Shown piece by piece: positions 7,097-14,142 of a stretch of 64,000 nucleotides of DNA. How positions within the stretch are numbered: the first letter of the stretch is position 1; each line of letters starts with the position of its first letter. The notes under the pieces are model-generated. The model worked only from the letters and a program-made list of their open reading frames with translations. It searched no databases and was not told the origin of the DNA. This DNA comes from Dyadobacter fermentans (GTDB taxonomy: Bacteria > Bacteroidota > Bacteroidia > Cytophagales > Spirosomataceae): NCBI RefSeq assembly GCF_019924045.1, contig NZ_JAHXBN010000032.1, forward strand, positions 62,001-126,000, written 5' to 3'. The position numbers and the translations under genes were made by a program.

Positions 7097-8122
7097 TCAG
7101 TCCAGTTGAAATGCGATCGGCAGTGTAAATCTCACTCTCACCGGAACACCGGCCTGTTTGCCAGGCATCCAGTCTTTCATCATTTTAACCACTCTTACCG
7201 CTTCCTCATCGCAACCAAACCCGATCCCCTTCACTGCGGCCGCATTCTCTATTTTTCCATCAGAACCTACTGTAAATTGCACGAATACCTTTCCCTGAAT
7301 GCCTGCTTGTGATGCAGGTCTGGGATACTTAAGATTTTTACGCAGGAAAGCCGCCATCGCCTCGTTTCCACCTGCATACTGTGGCGACTGCTCCACAAAA
7401 GTAAAAGTCTCTTCTTTTTTGGGTTCAATACCCGCGGCCTCTGCTTTCGCAGCAGGCACATTCGCGACCGGAGGGGCTATTGTTTCAATGTTTTCTACTC
7501 CGTCCACTGTTTCTGTCGAAGGTTGCGCATTACTAAGGTCCTCAATCACCGGCGGCAACTCTTCAATCTCGACTTTGTCGTCCGGAAGCACCTCAGGCGT
7601 CAGCGACTTCACCGTTTTCTGCACAGTCTCCAGCTCTTCTTTGGCAGGAGGCGGGGCAGGTGGTTCTTCCATCACGATATCTACCGGACTTGCCTCTACA
7701 ATATACGCGATGTCATTAGGCTTCGGATCCGGTATCAGTTTGGCATAAAGTTGCGGGAACATTACCAGCAGCAAAAAGAACGCTACGCCCATCACAACCG
7801 CCCGCTGGACGGTTTGCCCATAACCTTTTCTCAGATCATACGCACCATACGACTTGTTACGGTTCTCGAAGACGATGTCATTGAGGGATTTTTCCATGGC
7901 TAATAGATTTTGATGATCAACACTCAGATTCAGGAGGGTTTGCGCATCAGCCGTCTTTACCATATCCTGGTAAATCTGCTCGAATGACTTGCCATCCCAA
8001 AGACTTTCCTCCGCTTCACAAGCCAGGTGGTCGAGAATCTCCGGAAGCAATTCCGGATCCAGCTTGCTTGCCTGCAAATACTTGCTTATTTGGTCAATGC
8101 GATTTTCCTGAAGGCGTTTCAT
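7097..8122 (-). CDS. TonB-like energy transducer with HAAS-like prefix
   Basis: A 341-residue protein with an unusual front. Residues 1-75 form a soluble helical domain (LLPEILDHLACEAEESLWDG, then KSFEQIYQDM), which looks like the HAAS/DUF1700 family often found in targets of PadR regulators. Next comes the TonB-specific NKSYGAYDLRKGYG motif (about 90-102) and a single membrane helix (108-125). A Pro/Glu-rich periplasmic linker (140-200) follows, then a TonB C-terminal domain (about 243-341: QYAGGNEAMAAFLRKNLKYP, IQGKVFVQFTVGSDGKI). It should couple the proton motive force to outer-membrane receptors. The PadR gene 38 bp upstream very likely controls it in one operon. Confidence 0.85.
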   Translation of the reverse strand: MKRLQENRIDQISKYLQASKLDPELLPEILDHLACEAEESLWDGKSFEQIYQDMVKTADAQTLLNLSVDHQNLLAMEKSLNDIVFENRNKSYGAYDLRKGYGQTVQRAVVMGVAFFLLLVMFPQLYAKLIPDPKPNDIAYIVEASPVDIVMEEPPAPPPAKEELETVQKTVKSLTPEVLPDDKVEIEELPPVIEDLSNAQPSTETVDGVENIETIAPPVANVPAAKAEAAGIEPKKEETFTFVEQSPQYAGGNEAMAAFLRKNLKYPRPASQAGIQGKVFVQFTVGSDGKIENAAAVKGIGFGCDEEAVRVVKMMKDWMPGKQAGVPVRVRFTLPIAFQLD

Positions 8123-8160
8123 AGATCGATCTGTTTAGAGATTAGCCATGTACCTATTCT

Positions 8161-8514
8161 TTATTCTGTTGCCAGGTTTTTAGGGGCCAGCAGCAGTCTT
8201 ACTGCCTCTATAAAACGCTCTAAGTCATTGGTTTTAGTACGGGCGGTTTCGTTTCCGCGGTGCGTCAGCGAATAATATTTCCGAAGACGCCCGTCCACTT
8301 CCACCGATTCGGTCAACAGCAACCCTTCCTGTTCCAATTTATGGAGTACAGGATAGAGCGCACCGAACGTCAGGGCGATAGCTCCGCCTGTTCTGTCTTT
8401 TACTTCCTGGGTGATCTCATAACCATACATCCGGTCGTGCTCTGCCAGCAAATTCAACACGATGGTCTTTAAGGTACCCCGTACATACTCGTTACTCGTT
8501 GTGTTATTCTCCAT
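8161..8514 (-). CDS. PadR family transcriptional repressor
   Basis: A 117-residue winged-helix regulator. The PadR signature is plain: MYGYEITQEVKDRTGGAIAL, then FGALYPVLHKLEQEGLL and RKYYSLTHRG. The start at 8514 (MENNTTSNEY) is preferred over an upstream in-frame ATG, because the longer form would translate through the promoter and its AT-rich palindrome. It is the first gene of an operon with the HAAS-TonB gene 38 bp downstream, matching the known pairing of PadR repressors with HAAS-domain membrane proteins. A perfect inverted repeat inside the promoter is a good candidate for autoregulation. Confidence 0.92.
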   Translation of the reverse strand: MENNTTSNEYVRGTLKTIVLNLLAEHDRMYGYEITQEVKDRTGGAIALTFGALYPVLHKLEQEGLLLTESVEVDGRLRKYYSLTHRGNETARTKTNDLERFIEAVRLLLAPKNLATE

Positions 8515-8533
8515 GAGTGAAATTTTTATATAG

Positions 8534-8563
8534 CAAATATATATAAGTTTTTTATATATACAA
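8534..8563 (-). promoter_or_regulatory. Promoter with embedded operator of the PadR gene
   Basis: On the minus strand TTG (8563-8561) and TATATTTG (8541-8534) are 19 bp apart, a full match to the Bacteroidota promoter. The spacer holds a perfect 9-bp inverted repeat, TATATATAA at 8538-8546 and TTATATATA at 8552-8560, which fills the whole gap. A dimeric repressor bound there would block RNA polymerase. PadR itself is the natural candidate. Confidence 0.7.
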
Positions 8564-8609
8564 TACAAATCTACAAATTTCTTTTATTGAGATCAAGATA
8601 AATCTACAA

Positions 8610-9080
8610 CTAACTCTCTGCCAATGGAATAGAACGATTGATACGTTCTTCAAGCGAAATGAAGGTTTCTGTTCGCTGTATGCCGTTTACTTTCTGGATC
8701 TTGTCATGGAGGATTTCACGGAGGTGCCCGGTATCCCTGCATACTATCTTAAGAAAGATACTATAAATTCCCGTGGTATAATGGATATTCACAACTTCGG
8801 GTATCCCTTCCAGCTCCGTGGCCACCTGCTCGTACAACGAACTTTTATCAAGGTAGATCCCCAGAAAAGCGCTGATATCCCACCCCAGTTTGGTAGGGTC
8901 GATTACGAGCTGGGAGCCCTTCACGATCCCCATCTGTTCCAGCTTTTTCATGCGCACATGCACCGTCCCTCCCGAGACAAAGACACGTTTCCCAATTTCC
9001 GTGTACGGTAACGCTGCGTTCTCGATGAGCAGGGAAAGGATGCGCAGGTCGGTATTATCAATATCTGAATATTTTTGCAT
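8610..9080 (-). CDS. Lrp/AsnC family transcriptional regulator
   Basis: A 156-residue regulator with the standard Lrp layout. The N-terminal helix-turn-helix (about 5-55) includes LDIDNTDLRILSLLIENA-type residues and FVSGGTVHVRMKKLEQMGIV. A hinge follows, then the RAM ligand-sensing domain (about 75-150) with the ISAFLGIYLD and GIYSIFLKI strands. Family members form dimers to octamers that bind amino acids and control nitrogen metabolism or transport. No metabolic gene is adjacent on this strand, so the target and ligand are unknown. The gene is likely monocistronic; 95 bp separate it from the PadR start downstream. Confidence 0.92.
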   Translation of the reverse strand: MQKYSDIDNTDLRILSLLIENAALPYTEIGKRVFVSGGTVHVRMKKLEQMGIVKGSQLVIDPTKLGWDISAFLGIYLDKSSLYEQVATELEGIPEVVNIHYTTGIYSIFLKIVCRDTGHLREILHDKIQKVNGIQRTETFISLEERINRSIPLAES

Positions 9081-9189
9081 TTCGTGTTAAAAGTTTGAAT
9101 TCTTCGCAACAATCAAGGTCAAATTATGAAAGAATTGTAAATTTTAACAATTTTAAATGAAAATATTTTAGAATTCAGATCAGAAGTTT

Positions 9190-9240
9190 TAGTTTTGCAG
9201 AACCAAATTATAAAAAAGCCGGCAGCAACGCCGCTTTTGC
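9190..9240 (+). promoter_or_regulatory. -7 box and leader hairpin ahead of the tRNA-like RNA
   Basis: TAGTTTTG at 9190-9197 matches TAnnTTTG exactly; no clear -33 TTG is visible. About 20 nt downstream is a hairpin (roughly 9214-9237, AAAAGC/GGC paired with GCC/GCTTTT, one bulge). A second weaker box, TAGTTTG, lies at about 9242-9248, 10 bp before the RNA. Either could drive the RNA gene. Confidence 0.4.
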
Positions 9241-9257
9241 TTAGTTTGAAATCACAT

Positions 9258-9418
9258 TGTAGGGTGATGAAATTGGCAGCCATGCCCTCCTGTCTCGGGG
9301 GTGGTGAATAAGGGATAAACGCGGCATAATGCCGACGCAAGTCGACTGGGGTGGACCACCAACAGTATTTGTACCGTAGCTAACCGCACCGTGGGTGGTT
9401 CGAATCCCCCTCCTACAG
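9258..9418 (+). ncRNA. 160-nt tRNA-like RNA with an expanded variable region
   Basis: Both ends are tRNA-like. A 7-bp acceptor stem TGTAGGG/TCCTACA joins 9258-9264 to 9411-9417, with discriminator G. There is a class-II style D arm (ATG-AAATTGGCAGC-CAT), an anticodon-like arm CCCTC-CTGTCTC-GGGGG, and a T arm GGTGG-TTCGAAT-CCCCC with one mismatch. Instead of a 4-20 nt variable region there are about 95 nt. These contain small hairpins, including CGGCA-TAA-TGCCG, one capped by a GCAA tetraloop (CGAC-GCAA-GTCG) and GGTG-GAC-CACC. In the anticodon-like loop the triplet would be GTC, but position 37 is a pyrimidine, which is abnormal. It is too small for tmRNA or a group I intron. Either a tRNA-derived structured RNA or a tRNA gene with insertions. 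Confidence 0.5.
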
Positions 9419-9493
9419 CAAAAAAAACTTGACAAGCGATTTTTTTCGTATTAGTTTTATTTGGTTTTTAGTTTGTTGATGAAGTGTAATTTG

Positions 9494-9530
9494 ACACGCG
9501 GGTTCATTTTGAAACCTGCGTGTTTTTTTT
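9494..9530 (+). terminator. Intrinsic terminator after the tRNA-like RNA
   Basis: An 11-bp stem (9494-9504 with 9513-9523, one G-U pair) followed by eight T residues on the plus strand. It is the first terminator after the tRNA-like RNA and supports plus-strand transcription of that locus. Confidence 0.85.
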
Positions 9531-9539
9531 ACGCCGATT

Positions 9540-9884
9540 TCAAACCGGTGTAGCCATCATTTCGCAGGTGGCAGCACATAGCCTGCACGCCTCCGCACAA
9601 ACGCGGCAATGATCCATCCCCATTGCTGCATGTAGCTCACACTCAGCGGCACACGCGCTGCAAACGTCCGCACACACCCTGCAAAGGTGCGCACTGAAAT
9701 CACTTTCAAGCGTCATTAATTCCACCGCAGCACGGCATATTGCGGCACACTCCATATCGAGCCGGATACATTTTCGAAGATGAGCAACGCGCTCCTCGCG
9801 CAGGCACGCGGTGGCACAATAGGTGCACGCCTGTGCGCAAGACACACAGGCATCGATACATTCCTGAAATTGGTGACTGGCCAT
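9540..9884 (-). CDS. Four-helix-bundle copper storage protein (Csp/DUF326)
   Basis: A 114-residue, Cys-rich protein. About 19 cysteines fall in CxxC and CxxxC spacings along four predicted helices (for example CIDACVSCAQACTYCATAC, CAAICRAA, CRVCADVCSACAAEC, CRVCAEACRLCAATC). This is the hallmark of Csp proteins, which line the core of a four-helix bundle with thiols and store many Cu(I) ions. There is no signal peptide, so it is the cytosolic (Csp3-like) type. The start MASHQFQECI (9884) is chosen because the longer frame upstream runs antisense into tRNA sequence. It lies downstream of the tRNA-Asp cluster on the same strand, after that cluster's last terminator. Confidence 0.92.
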   Translation of the reverse strand: MASHQFQECIDACVSCAQACTYCATACLREERVAHLRKCIRLDMECAAICRAAVELMTLESDFSAHLCRVCADVCSACAAECELHAAMGMDHCRVCAEACRLCAATCEMMATPV

Positions 9885-9961
9885 AACTTTCGTCGTTTGG
9901 TGAAGAAATTTTAAAAATCTCTCGCCAACACGAAAATCATACCAATGAGGAGAGCCGTAAA

Positions 9962-9992
9962 ATGCAAAAAGCCCAGATTTCTCTGAGCTTTT
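9962..9992 (-). terminator. Intrinsic terminator after the disrupted tRNA-Asp
   Basis: An 11-bp stem (9967-9977 with 9982-9992) with a GAAA tetraloop on the minus strand, followed by TTTTTGC. It is identical to the terminator at 10123-10153, because both lie in a duplicated 48-bp block. Confidence 0.85.
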
Positions 9993-9995
9993 GTG

Positions 9996-10116
9996 CGGTC
10001 TGGACGGGCCGGCATTCCGGCGGGACTCGAACCCGCGGCGGACCGTCCGCGACCCCATGCGTGACACCCTACGCGGGGCGGGCATGTATTTCTAACCAAC
10101 TGAACTACCAAACTCC
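9996..10116 (-). pseudogene. tRNA-Asp copy broken by palindromic insertions
   Basis: Compared with the intact 74-nt tRNA-Asp genes nearby, this 121-nt copy differs by five pure insertions and no substitution in the shared parts. They are 16 bp in the 3' half of the T stem (CCGGCATTCCGGCGGG on the plus strand), 14 bp between the T arm and variable loop (GCGGACCGTCCGCG), 14 bp inside the anticodon loop between positions 32 and 33, 1 bp in the D-arm side and 2 bp in the acceptor stem. The first two inserts are palindromic and look flanked by 4-bp repeats (CGGG, CGCG). The result cannot fold as a normal tRNA unless the inserts are removed. Confidence 0.75.
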
Positions 10117-10122
10117 GTGTAA

Positions 10123-10153
10123 ATGCAAAAAGCCCAGATTTCTCTGAGCTTTT
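10123..10153 (-). terminator. Intrinsic terminator after the intact tRNA-Asp
   Basis: The same 11-bp stem and GAAA loop as at 9962-9992 (10128-10138 with 10143-10153), with minus-strand TTTTTGC after it. It sits between the intact tRNA-Asp upstream and the disrupted copy downstream. Confidence 0.85.
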
Positions 10154-10156
10154 GTG

Positions 10157-10230
10157 CGGTCTGGACGGGACTCGAACCCGCGACCCCATGCGTGACAGGC
10201 ATGTATTCTAACCAACTGAACTACCAAACC
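10157..10230 (-). tRNA. tRNA-Asp (anticodon GTC), copy 2
   Basis: A 74-nt canonical cloverleaf. Acceptor GGTTTGG/CCAGACC, D arm GTTC-AGTTGGTTA-GAAT, anticodon arm CATGC-CTGTCAC-GCATG with GTC, T arm GCGGG-TTCGAGT-CCCGT, discriminator G. CCA is not encoded. It is identical to the copy at 10325-10398. Confidence 0.96.
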
Positions 10231-10259
10231 AAAAAATAAAGAACTTTTAATCCAATCGG

Positions 10260-10320
10260 CGGTCTGGCTGGGCCGGCATTCCGGCGGGACTCGAACCAGC
10301 ATTACTACCTAACTAATTTC
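10260..10320 (-). pseudogene. tRNA fragment carrying the same 16-bp palindrome
   Basis: Only the 3' half of a tRNA remains: the acceptor GGTCTGG (plus strand 10261-10267) and a T arm with stem GCTGG. The 16-bp insert CCGGCATTCCGGCGGG lies at the same place as in the disrupted tRNA-Asp. A 28-bp run from GGGCCGG through CTCGAACC is identical in both. The T-stem sequence differs from tRNA-Asp (CTGGG against ACGGG), so the parent may have been another tRNA or a diverged copy. The anticodon arm is missing. Confidence 0.65.
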
Positions 10321-10324
10321 TCGG

Positions 10325-10398
10325 CGGTCTGGACGGGACTCGAACCCGCGACCCCATGCGTGACAGGCATGTATTCTAACCAACTGAACTACCAAACC
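10325..10398 (-). tRNA. tRNA-Asp (anticodon GTC), copy 1
   Basis: Promoter-proximal copy, identical in sequence and fold to copy 2 (anticodon arm CATGC-CTGTCAC-GCATG, T arm GCGGG-TTCGAGT-CCCGT). A full consensus promoter lies 36 bp upstream. No terminator follows directly, so it is probably co-transcribed with the fragment and copy 2. Confidence 0.96.
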
Positions 10399-10433
10399 GA
10401 TTCGTTTCACAAGCGTTTTTGTAAAACGTGGTG

Positions 10434-10463
10434 CAAAACTACTACTAATATTTACGATTGCAA
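10434..10463 (-). promoter_or_regulatory. Promoter of the tRNA-Asp cluster
   Basis: The minus strand has TTG at 10463-10461 and TAGTTTTG at 10441-10434, separated by exactly 19 bp. This is a complete Bacteroidota housekeeping promoter pointing into the tRNA-Asp cluster. Confidence 0.8.
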
Positions 10464-10560
10464 CACCTTACACAGCAATTTAGTTATTTTATTTGTAAAT
10501 CAATAACCCTTCAACTAAGAATATTCTGAAAATGAAACAGTTGAACCACTAGAAAAATTT

Positions 10561-11661
10561 ATGACTTTCATCAAAGAAATTTTAACCGAGCTCGAAAAGC
10601 TGGCCCCGCTGCCCTATCAAGAGGATTACGACAACGCAGGACTGCTCGTTGGCGCGCCGGATACCGAGGTTACCGGCATCCTCTTCACACTGGATATAAC
10701 AGAAGACATCGTCGACGAGGCGATTCGCAGGCAATGCAACCTCATCGTCGCGCACCATCCTATTATTTTCAAAGGCCTGAAAAAGCTCAATGGTAAAAAT
10801 TACGTCGAGCGGACGGTGATTAAAGCGATTAAAAATGATATCGCGCTCTATGCGACCCATACCAACCTCGACCACGTAAAAGGAGGCGTAAACTGGCAGA
10901 TCGCTAAAAGGCTTGGCCTCCAAAATATCAAGGTATTGGCCCCAAAGAGGCAAATTCTCTCAAAGCTGGCTTTTTTCTGCCCGGTTGAAAACACACAGGA
11001 AGTATTGCAGGCGCTCTTCGAAGCAGGCGCCGGCCAAATCGGCGAATACAGTAATTGCAGCTTCCGTAACGAGGGACAGGGCACATTTCTGCCCAGTGAG
11101 AATGCAAATCCCGTTATTGGCGACCGAGGCGAGCTGGAAACAGTGAAGGAGCACCGCGTGGAGGTAATGCTACCGTCGCACTTGCAGGGACAGGTATTGA
11201 GCGCGCTCAAACGCTCGCACCCGTACGAGGAGGTCGCCTATTATATATCTGCACTCGAAAACGAAAACCAGGAAGTTGGTGCCGGTGCCATCGGCGAACT
11301 TCCCGAGGGGATGGGGTCCACTGATTTTCTGAATCATTTGAAGAATAGTATGCGGGCTTCGGTTATCAAACATACCGAGCCGACCGGCGAAGCAATCCGT
11401 CGGGTGGCGGTGTGCGGCGGAGCAGGGAGTTTTTTGTTGCGCAATGCCATTTCAGCGGGCGCTGATGCCTTCATCACAGCGGATTACAAGTATCACGAAT
11501 TTTTCGACGCCGAAAAACGCATTATGATCTGTGACATAGGACATTACGAAAGCGAAGTATTTACGAAAAATTTATTGCATGACTATATATCAGGAAAATT
11601 TAGTAATTTCGCACTCTGTTTGTCAGAAATCAGTACCAATCCGGTGCGGTATTTTTCCTGA
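10561..11661 (+). CDS. Nif3-like dinuclear metal-centre protein
   Basis: A 366-residue member of the Nif3/YqfO family (DUF34), which forms toroidal hexamers with a dinuclear metal site. Some members act as GTP cyclohydrolase I type 2-like enzymes, but the general role is unsettled. The metal ligands are recognisable: AHHPIIFKGLKK (His65, His66), THTNLDHVKGG (about 100) and ICDIGHYESE (about 325). The middle insert (about 130-240, PVENTQEVLQALFEAGAGQI) is the PII-like YqfO domain that distinguishes long members from short YbgI. It is followed 97 bp later by a zinc-ribbon coiled-coil gene, a pairing seen in many bacteria, and the two are probably an operon. Confidence 0.93.
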   Translation: MTFIKEILTELEKLAPLPYQEDYDNAGLLVGAPDTEVTGILFTLDITEDIVDEAIRRQCNLIVAHHPIIFKGLKKLNGKNYVERTVIKAIKNDIALYATHTNLDHVKGGVNWQIAKRLGLQNIKVLAPKRQILSKLAFFCPVENTQEVLQALFEAGAGQIGEYSNCSFRNEGQGTFLPSENANPVIGDRGELETVKEHRVEVMLPSHLQGQVLSALKRSHPYEEVAYYISALENENQEVGAGAIGELPEGMGSTDFLNHLKNSMRASVIKHTEPTGEAIRRVAVCGGAGSFLLRNAISAGADAFITADYKYHEFFDAEKRIMICDIGHYESEVFTKNLLHDYISGKFSNFALCLSEISTNPVRYFS

Positions 11662-11758
11662 AAACCGGTTTTGACAACGAATTCTGCTGATAATCTGTTT
11701 AAATTAGGGCTGACTACCTCACATTTCAAGCATTGAAACAAGTCCATAAAAGACATAC

Positions 11759-12505
11759 ATGGAAAACACAATCGCACAAAAACTAGATGCTCTCCTGAAA
11801 CTTCAGGAAATCGATTCAAGCCTTGACGAAATACTAAAAACCCGCGGGGACCTTCCCGAAGAAGTAAGGGACCTGGAAGACGAGATTGCAGGATTCGAAA
11901 CGCGTTTAGGAAAATTTAAATCTGAAATTGCCAATCTGAATACAGAAATCGACAATTTCAAAAATGCGCAGAAAGAAGGGGAAAAACTGATCAAGAAATA
12001 CAAAGATCAGCAGATGAACGTCCGCAACAACCGCGAATATGACGCCATCACCAAAGAAATAGAATTGCAGGAACTGGATATGCAACTGGCCGACAAGAAG
12101 ATCAACGAAGCCAGAGCCCGTATCCGCCTCATCGAAGAAGACGCCAACCGTGCGGAATCTATCCTGAATGAAAGGAACGAAGACCTGAAAGTGAAGAAAA
12201 ACGAACTTTCGGTAATTACCTCAGAAAGCCAGGCCGAAGAACAGGCATTGATCGCTGAAAGAGAGAAACACATTAAGAAAATCGAAGAACGCTTACTGAA
12301 ATCTTACCAGAAAATCCGCGATAACTCACTCAACGGTTTGGCCGTTGTGCATGTTCAGCGTGGAGCTTGCGGTGGATGTTTCAGCATCGTTCCTCCTCAG
12401 CGCCAGGCTGATATCCGTGAACGTAAGAAACTGATTGTTTGCGAGCACTGCGGACGTATCCTTGCCGACGTAGAAAGCGTTCAGCCGGTTCACCAGCGCC
12501 GCTAG
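11759..12505 (+). CDS. C4-type zinc-ribbon coiled-coil protein (DUF164 family)
   Basis: A 248-residue protein made of a long antiparallel coiled coil (about 10-190, heavily charged Glu/Lys/Asn heptads) and a C-terminal zinc ribbon. The ribbon has CGGC (near 208) and CEHCGR (near 232) about 20 residues apart, with the signature SIVPPQRQADIRERKKLIVC between. This is the DUF164/zf-RING_7 family, one member of which is CdsZ. The family binds nucleic acid or acts as a chaperone-like factor in some systems, but a general function is not settled. It follows the Nif3-like gene, a conserved neighbourhood, and is closed by an intrinsic terminator. Confidence 0.9.
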   Translation: MENTIAQKLDALLKLQEIDSSLDEILKTRGDLPEEVRDLEDEIAGFETRLGKFKSEIANLNTEIDNFKNAQKEGEKLIKKYKDQQMNVRNNREYDAITKEIELQELDMQLADKKINEARARIRLIEEDANRAESILNERNEDLKVKKNELSVITSESQAEEQALIAEREKHIKKIEERLLKSYQKIRDNSLNGLAVVHVQRGACGGCFSIVPPQRQADIRERKKLIVCEHCGRILADVESVQPVHQRR

Positions 12506-12524
12506 GATTTTAAATACTAAATTG

Positions 12525-12555
12525 AAAGGTTGTCTTATCCAGGCAACCTTTTTTT
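12525..12555 (+). terminator. Intrinsic terminator after the zinc-ribbon gene
   Basis: An 8-bp stem AAAGGTTG/CAACCTTT (12525-12532 with 12544-12551) followed by a T run. It ends the Nif3/zinc-ribbon unit. The T run touches the first in-frame ATG of the next gene, which argues for that gene's later start. Confidence 0.85.
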
Positions 12556-12567
12556 ATGTGCATTACC

Positions 12568-14106
12568 ATGAGTAGGAGTCATTCGGAGGTCAAAATTGAG
12601 GTATTCAGGCTGCTATTGTGTATGCTGCTCATCTCAGCTATCGCCCGGCCTGCATTAGCTATCGACGAGCAAGGCGACGTCATCTTTTCCCCGAAACTAC
12701 AAAAAGCCTATTTCGAAATACAAAAACTGAGATTACCTGCCGCACGCGAACTGATCGACGATGAAAGGGCCGCAAATCCCGATAACCCGTTCATATCCTA
12801 TCTCGACAGTTACGCCGACTTGCATTACCTGCTCATTGCCGAGGACCGTTCGCGCTACAAGGCTTTCACCCAGCAACAAGACAAACGGCTGGACCAGGTA
12901 GGACGACTTTCCGAGAAATCGCCTTATAAACGACTGTTCCAGGCCGATATCCGTTTGCATTCAGCATTTGCGAAACTCAAATTCGGCAACGAGGTGAGCG
13001 GCTCGTGGGAGATTATCAAAGCTTACAGGCTTTTGGAGGATAACCACAAGAAATTCCCCGCATTTACCCCTACCCTTAAATCGCTCGGCCTGCTGCACGT
13101 GCTGATCGGGTCGATTCCTGAAAACTACACCTGGATCGCCAAGATTCTCGGTTTGAAAGGCAATATCGCGCAAGGCATCCGCGAGCTCCGGGAAGTGGTG
13201 AAGGAAGAGCCTTTTTTCAGACAAGAGGCCGAGCTGATTGACTTGCTGTTGCACGCCTACACCCTCCAACTGAGCGCCGAGCAGCAAGCCCGGATCCGGC
13301 AATGGCCGAAGGAACAGCCCGATAACCTGCTGCTGCATTTCTTCGCTACGACCGTCCTGATGAAAGAAAACCGAAGCGAGGAAGCCTCGCATTTCCTCTC
13401 GGACGCGCCAACGGGCAAGGAATACATGCCATTCCCGTTCCTGCATTACCTGCGTGGGGAAATTGCATTGCAGAACAGCGACTATGATGAGTCATTTGCC
13501 TCCTATGCCCGGTTTCTGAAACAATATGCGGGATTCAACTACATTAAGGACAGCTATTTTAAAATGTTTATGTGCCGTTGGCTTGCAGGGCGTGATCAGG
13601 AAGCTACCGGCTATATGCAGAAGGTAACGCAAACAGGTAGCACAATTGTTGAAGCCGACCAGTTTGCCGAAAGGATTGCCAGGGAATTCGCCGAAGGGAA
13701 AATCAGTCCAAGACAAAAGGTACTGTACAAGGCCAGGTATGCGACCGATGGCGGCTATTTTCAGAAAGCTTGGGAGCTGATGAAAACTGTTTCGGAGAAG
13801 ATTTTTGTCACAACCTACGAAAAGGCCGAGTTCAATTATCGAATGGCACGAATTCTCCAAAAATCGGGCCGTTTGAATGAATGCGTGCCATTTTACGACC
13901 GCTCGGTCACCCTCGGCCAGGCAGATGCGGCTGCGGGAGGTTTTGCTGCGTCTTCGGCATTACAAATGGGCTATTTGTATCAAAAAAAGGCTGATAATCA
14001 GAAAGCTGCCATGTATTTCAAAAAAGCCATGAGCTTTAAAAAACATGAATACAAGAACAGCATTGACAACAAAGCCCGCGCCGCATTGACCGAAATGGGG
14101 CAATAG
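12568..14106 (+). CDS. Secreted or periplasmic TPR-repeat protein
   Basis: A 512-residue protein with a cleavable signal sequence (hydrophobic LLLCMLLISAIARPALA, ending in AxA before residue 33). The rest is helical with TPR-like pairs: ARELIDDERAANPDNPFISY, SDYDESFASYARFLKQYAGF and MGYLYQKKADNQKAAMYFKK, the last repeat (about 470-490) being the clearest. Helical solenoids of this type bind other proteins; no enzyme motif is visible. The start at 12568 is preferred over 12556, which falls in the T tract of the preceding terminator. The partner and pathway are unknown. Confidence 0.75.
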   Translation: MSRSHSEVKIEVFRLLLCMLLISAIARPALAIDEQGDVIFSPKLQKAYFEIQKLRLPAARELIDDERAANPDNPFISYLDSYADLHYLLIAEDRSRYKAFTQQQDKRLDQVGRLSEKSPYKRLFQADIRLHSAFAKLKFGNEVSGSWEIIKAYRLLEDNHKKFPAFTPTLKSLGLLHVLIGSIPENYTWIAKILGLKGNIAQGIRELREVVKEEPFFRQEAELIDLLLHAYTLQLSAEQQARIRQWPKEQPDNLLLHFFATTVLMKENRSEEASHFLSDAPTGKEYMPFPFLHYLRGEIALQNSDYDESFASYARFLKQYAGFNYIKDSYFKMFMCRWLAGRDQEATGYMQKVTQTGSTIVEADQFAERIAREFAEGKISPRQKVLYKARYATDGGYFQKAWELMKTVSEKIFVTTYEKAEFNYRMARILQKSGRLNECVPFYDRSVTLGQADAAAGGFAASSALQMGYLYQKKADNQKAAMYFKKAMSFKKHEYKNSIDNKARAALTEMGQ

Positions 14107-14142
14107 CGTCTGTTACCAAAGCGCACTTTCTGCGTATCAAGG

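Noticed and set aside
7299..7748. 149-codon plus-strand frame opposite the TonB gene
   Set aside because: It is the antisense of the Pro/Glu-rich linker of TonB, giving low-complexity Ser/Gly sequence with no independent support.
9258..9418. tRNA-like RNA as tmRNA or group I intron
   Set aside because: At 160 nt it is too short for either, no tag-like coding stretch ends in a stop, and no intron core is recognisable.
9911..10302. Two overlapping minus-strand reading frames across the tRNA cluster
   Set aside because: They translate tRNA genes and terminators; the similar peptides simply reflect the duplicated tRNA-Asp units.
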